Assembly (NCBI GenBank): GCA_046735355.1
Contig: JBKPTC010000022.1
Span: 1 to 14,595, forward strand
Length of the DNA: 14,595 bases
Direction: 5' to 3'
Origin: DATAEU01 sp046735355
GTDB taxonomy: Bacteria > Actinomycetota > UBA4738 > HRBIN12
The position numbers and the translations under genes are program-made. The notes under the pieces were generated by a model that was not told the origin of the DNA, did not search any database, and was given only the letters and a program-made list of their open reading frames with translations. Below are positions 13,954 through 14,595 of the stretch, in pieces. The first letter of the stretch is position 1, and every line of letters starts with the position of its first letter.

Positions 13954-14172
13954 CTACTTGTAGCGGTACGTGATGCGCCCCCGCGTGAGGTCGTAGGGCG
14001 AGAGCTCGACCAGGACGCGGTCCCCCGGCAGGATGCGGATGTAGTGCATCCGCATCTTTCCGGAGATATGTGCCAACACCTTGTGCCCGTTCTGGAGCTC
14101 GACCCGGAACATGGCGTTGGGGAGCGGCTCGGTGACCGTTCCCTCGATCTCGATCGCGTCTTTCTTCGGCAA
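13954..14172 (-). CDS. infA: Translation initiation factor IF-1
   Basis: A 72-residue OB-fold protein that binds the ribosomal A site during initiation. It reads (M)PKKDAIEIEGTVTEPLP, then NAMFRVELQNGHKVLAHISG, KMRMHYIRILPGDRV and DLTRGRITYRYK, near-canonical IF-1. The start is TTG at 14172. No in-frame ATG or GTG lies nearer than the ATG at 14283, and extending there gives a non-homologous stretch reading through the promoter region. GGAGC directly before the TTG is too close for a good ribosome site; AGAGGT about 11 nt upstream is the likelier one. First gene of the infA-rpmJ-rpsM-rpsK-rpoA-rplQ-truA run. Confidence 0.95.
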   Translation of the reverse strand: MPKKDAIEIEGTVTEPLPNAMFRVELQNGHKVLAHISGKMRMHYIRILPGDRVLVELSPYDLTRGRITYRYK

Positions 14173-14223
14173 GCTCCGACTGGACCTCTCGACGGACGTG
14201 ACGACCCGCCCGTTGGCGAGCCG

Positions 14224-14245
14224 AAAAGCGCCCCCGGCTGGGGGC
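14224..14245 (-). promoter_or_regulatory. 5'-leader hairpin plus T-run upstream of infA (possible attenuator)
   Basis: On the minus strand GCCCCC-AGCC-GGGGGC (14230-14245) is followed after two bases by TTTT (14224-14227). The form is that of a short intrinsic terminator. It lies downstream of the -10 at 14254-14259, so the hairpin would be within 2-4 nt of the infA transcript's 5' end. It could end read-through from the upstream gene, stabilise the mRNA, or attenuate infA transcription. Confidence 0.5.
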
Positions 14246-14253
14246 AATCGACA

Positions 14254-14282
14254 AGTATAGGCGTGCCCGGTCGCTCCGTCCA
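14254..14282 (-). promoter_or_regulatory. Sigma-70-type promoter for the infA operon
   Basis: TATACT (-10, 14254-14259) is five of six to consensus and unusual in this GC-rich sequence. A TGGACG (-35, 14277-14282, four of six) lies 17 bp upstream. Transcription would start near 14248, giving a ~76-nt leader before the TTG of infA. Confidence 0.65.
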
Positions 14283-14318
14283 TCGCCGCGGATCCCCGCG
14301 CCGGGGTCGAGAGCGGTA

Positions 14319-14595
14319 TCAGAGCGGACGGAGGGGATGCGGCCGAACGACCTCGGCCTCGTCCTCGTGGGCCGCGCCGTCGATGCGGACCTCGTCCGCG
14401 CCCCGGAGCACGCCGTCGACCGACTCCGCCGTGTGCGTCAGACCCTCGCGGAGCCGGCGGATGCTTTCGAGCAGCTCGGCCCGCCGCGCCTGCAGCCCGG
14501 CGAGCGTGTCCTCGGCCGCGCGGTCGGCCTCGGTGCGGACGCGCGCCGCCTCCTCGGACGCCTCGCGCACGATCCGCTCGGCCTCCGCCTCGGCC
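14319..14595 (-). CDS. C-terminal part of a coiled-coil protein, possibly DivIVA-like
   Basis: The frame is open from the window's right edge to a TGA at 14319-14321, about 92 residues of C-terminus; the N-terminus lies outside. The visible part begins with AEAEAERIVREASEEAARV and continues as an Ala/Glu/Arg-rich heptad helix through ADRAAEDTLAGLQARRAELLESIRRLREGL, then a polar, acidic end. This is like the C-terminal coils of DivIVA or related actinobacterial septum and polarity proteins, but no DivIVA signature (the N-terminal domain) can be seen, so the assignment is tentative. An internal GTG at 14570 is not a start I would use. It lies 36 bp before the infA promoter, where map or adk is often found. 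Confidence 0.65.
   Translation of the reverse strand, partial: AEAEAERIVREASEEAARVRTEADRAAEDTLAGLQARRAELLESIRRLREGLTHTAESVDGVLRGADEVRIDGAAHEDEAEVVRPHPLRPL

Noticed and set aside
1..14595. tRNA, rRNA, CRISPR, insertion sequence, prophage or toxin-antitoxin content
   Set aside because: No cloverleaf-like segment, repeat-spacer array, transposase motif or terminal inverted repeats were seen; all long spans are explained by recognised genes.

Overview
The window is very GC-rich, dense, and almost entirely coded on the minus strand. It holds the tail end of the ribosomal-protein 'alpha operon' followed by the rplM-rpsI / glmM / glmS / acpS / nnr / alr block. That order, the frequent GTG (and one TTG) starts, the fused NnrE-NnrD protein and the Sec-type signal peptides on two exported proteins point to an actinomycete-lineage bacterium (Actinomycetota). 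A deep-branching class such as Thermoleophilia is only a guess, from the delta-60 repeat and RTX-type genes. No mobile element, CRISPR array, tRNA or rRNA was seen. This is mostly a core-genome region.

Layout, in the direction of minus-strand transcription (right to left): the C-terminal part of a coiled-coil protein (14319-14595); a promoter at 14254-14282 and a leader hairpin; then infA, rpmJ, rpsM, rpsK, rpoA, rplQ and truA (14172 down to 10805). rpsD, normally between rpsK and rpoA, is absent, and a 135-bp structured spacer lies there instead. Next comes a two-gene insertion: a secreted delta-60 (beta-propeller) protein on minus (9436-10725) and a secreted RTX-like repeat protein on plus (8797-9381). 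They converge on a strong hairpin terminator. Then come rplM-rpsI on minus from a recognisable promoter, with rplM carrying a ~100-residue Lys/Ala/Ser/Thr-rich tail; a small plus-strand DUF2007-type gene (7238-7504); glmM; glmS; and finally acpS-nnr-alr-P1 peptidase, whose three junctions are all 4-nt ATGA/GTGA overlaps.

Functional themes: translation initiation, small- and large-subunit proteins, RNA polymerase alpha and tRNA pseudouridylation (right half); amino-sugar supply for peptidoglycan (GlmS makes glucosamine-6-P, GlmM isomerises it to glucosamine-1-P); acyl carrier protein activation; NAD(P)HX repair; and D-alanine supply (Alr), with a DmpA-type peptidase coupled to alr.

No gap between genes exceeds about 155 bp. 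The longest are 8644-8796 (divergent promoters), 14173-14318 (infA promoter and leader) and 12854-12988 (rpsK-rpoA spacer). I found no clearly new multi-gene system. The most unusual points are the histone-H1-like tail on ribosomal protein L13, the missing rpsD, the insertion of two repeat-protein genes into a conserved ribosomal neighbourhood, and the alr-DmpA coupling.
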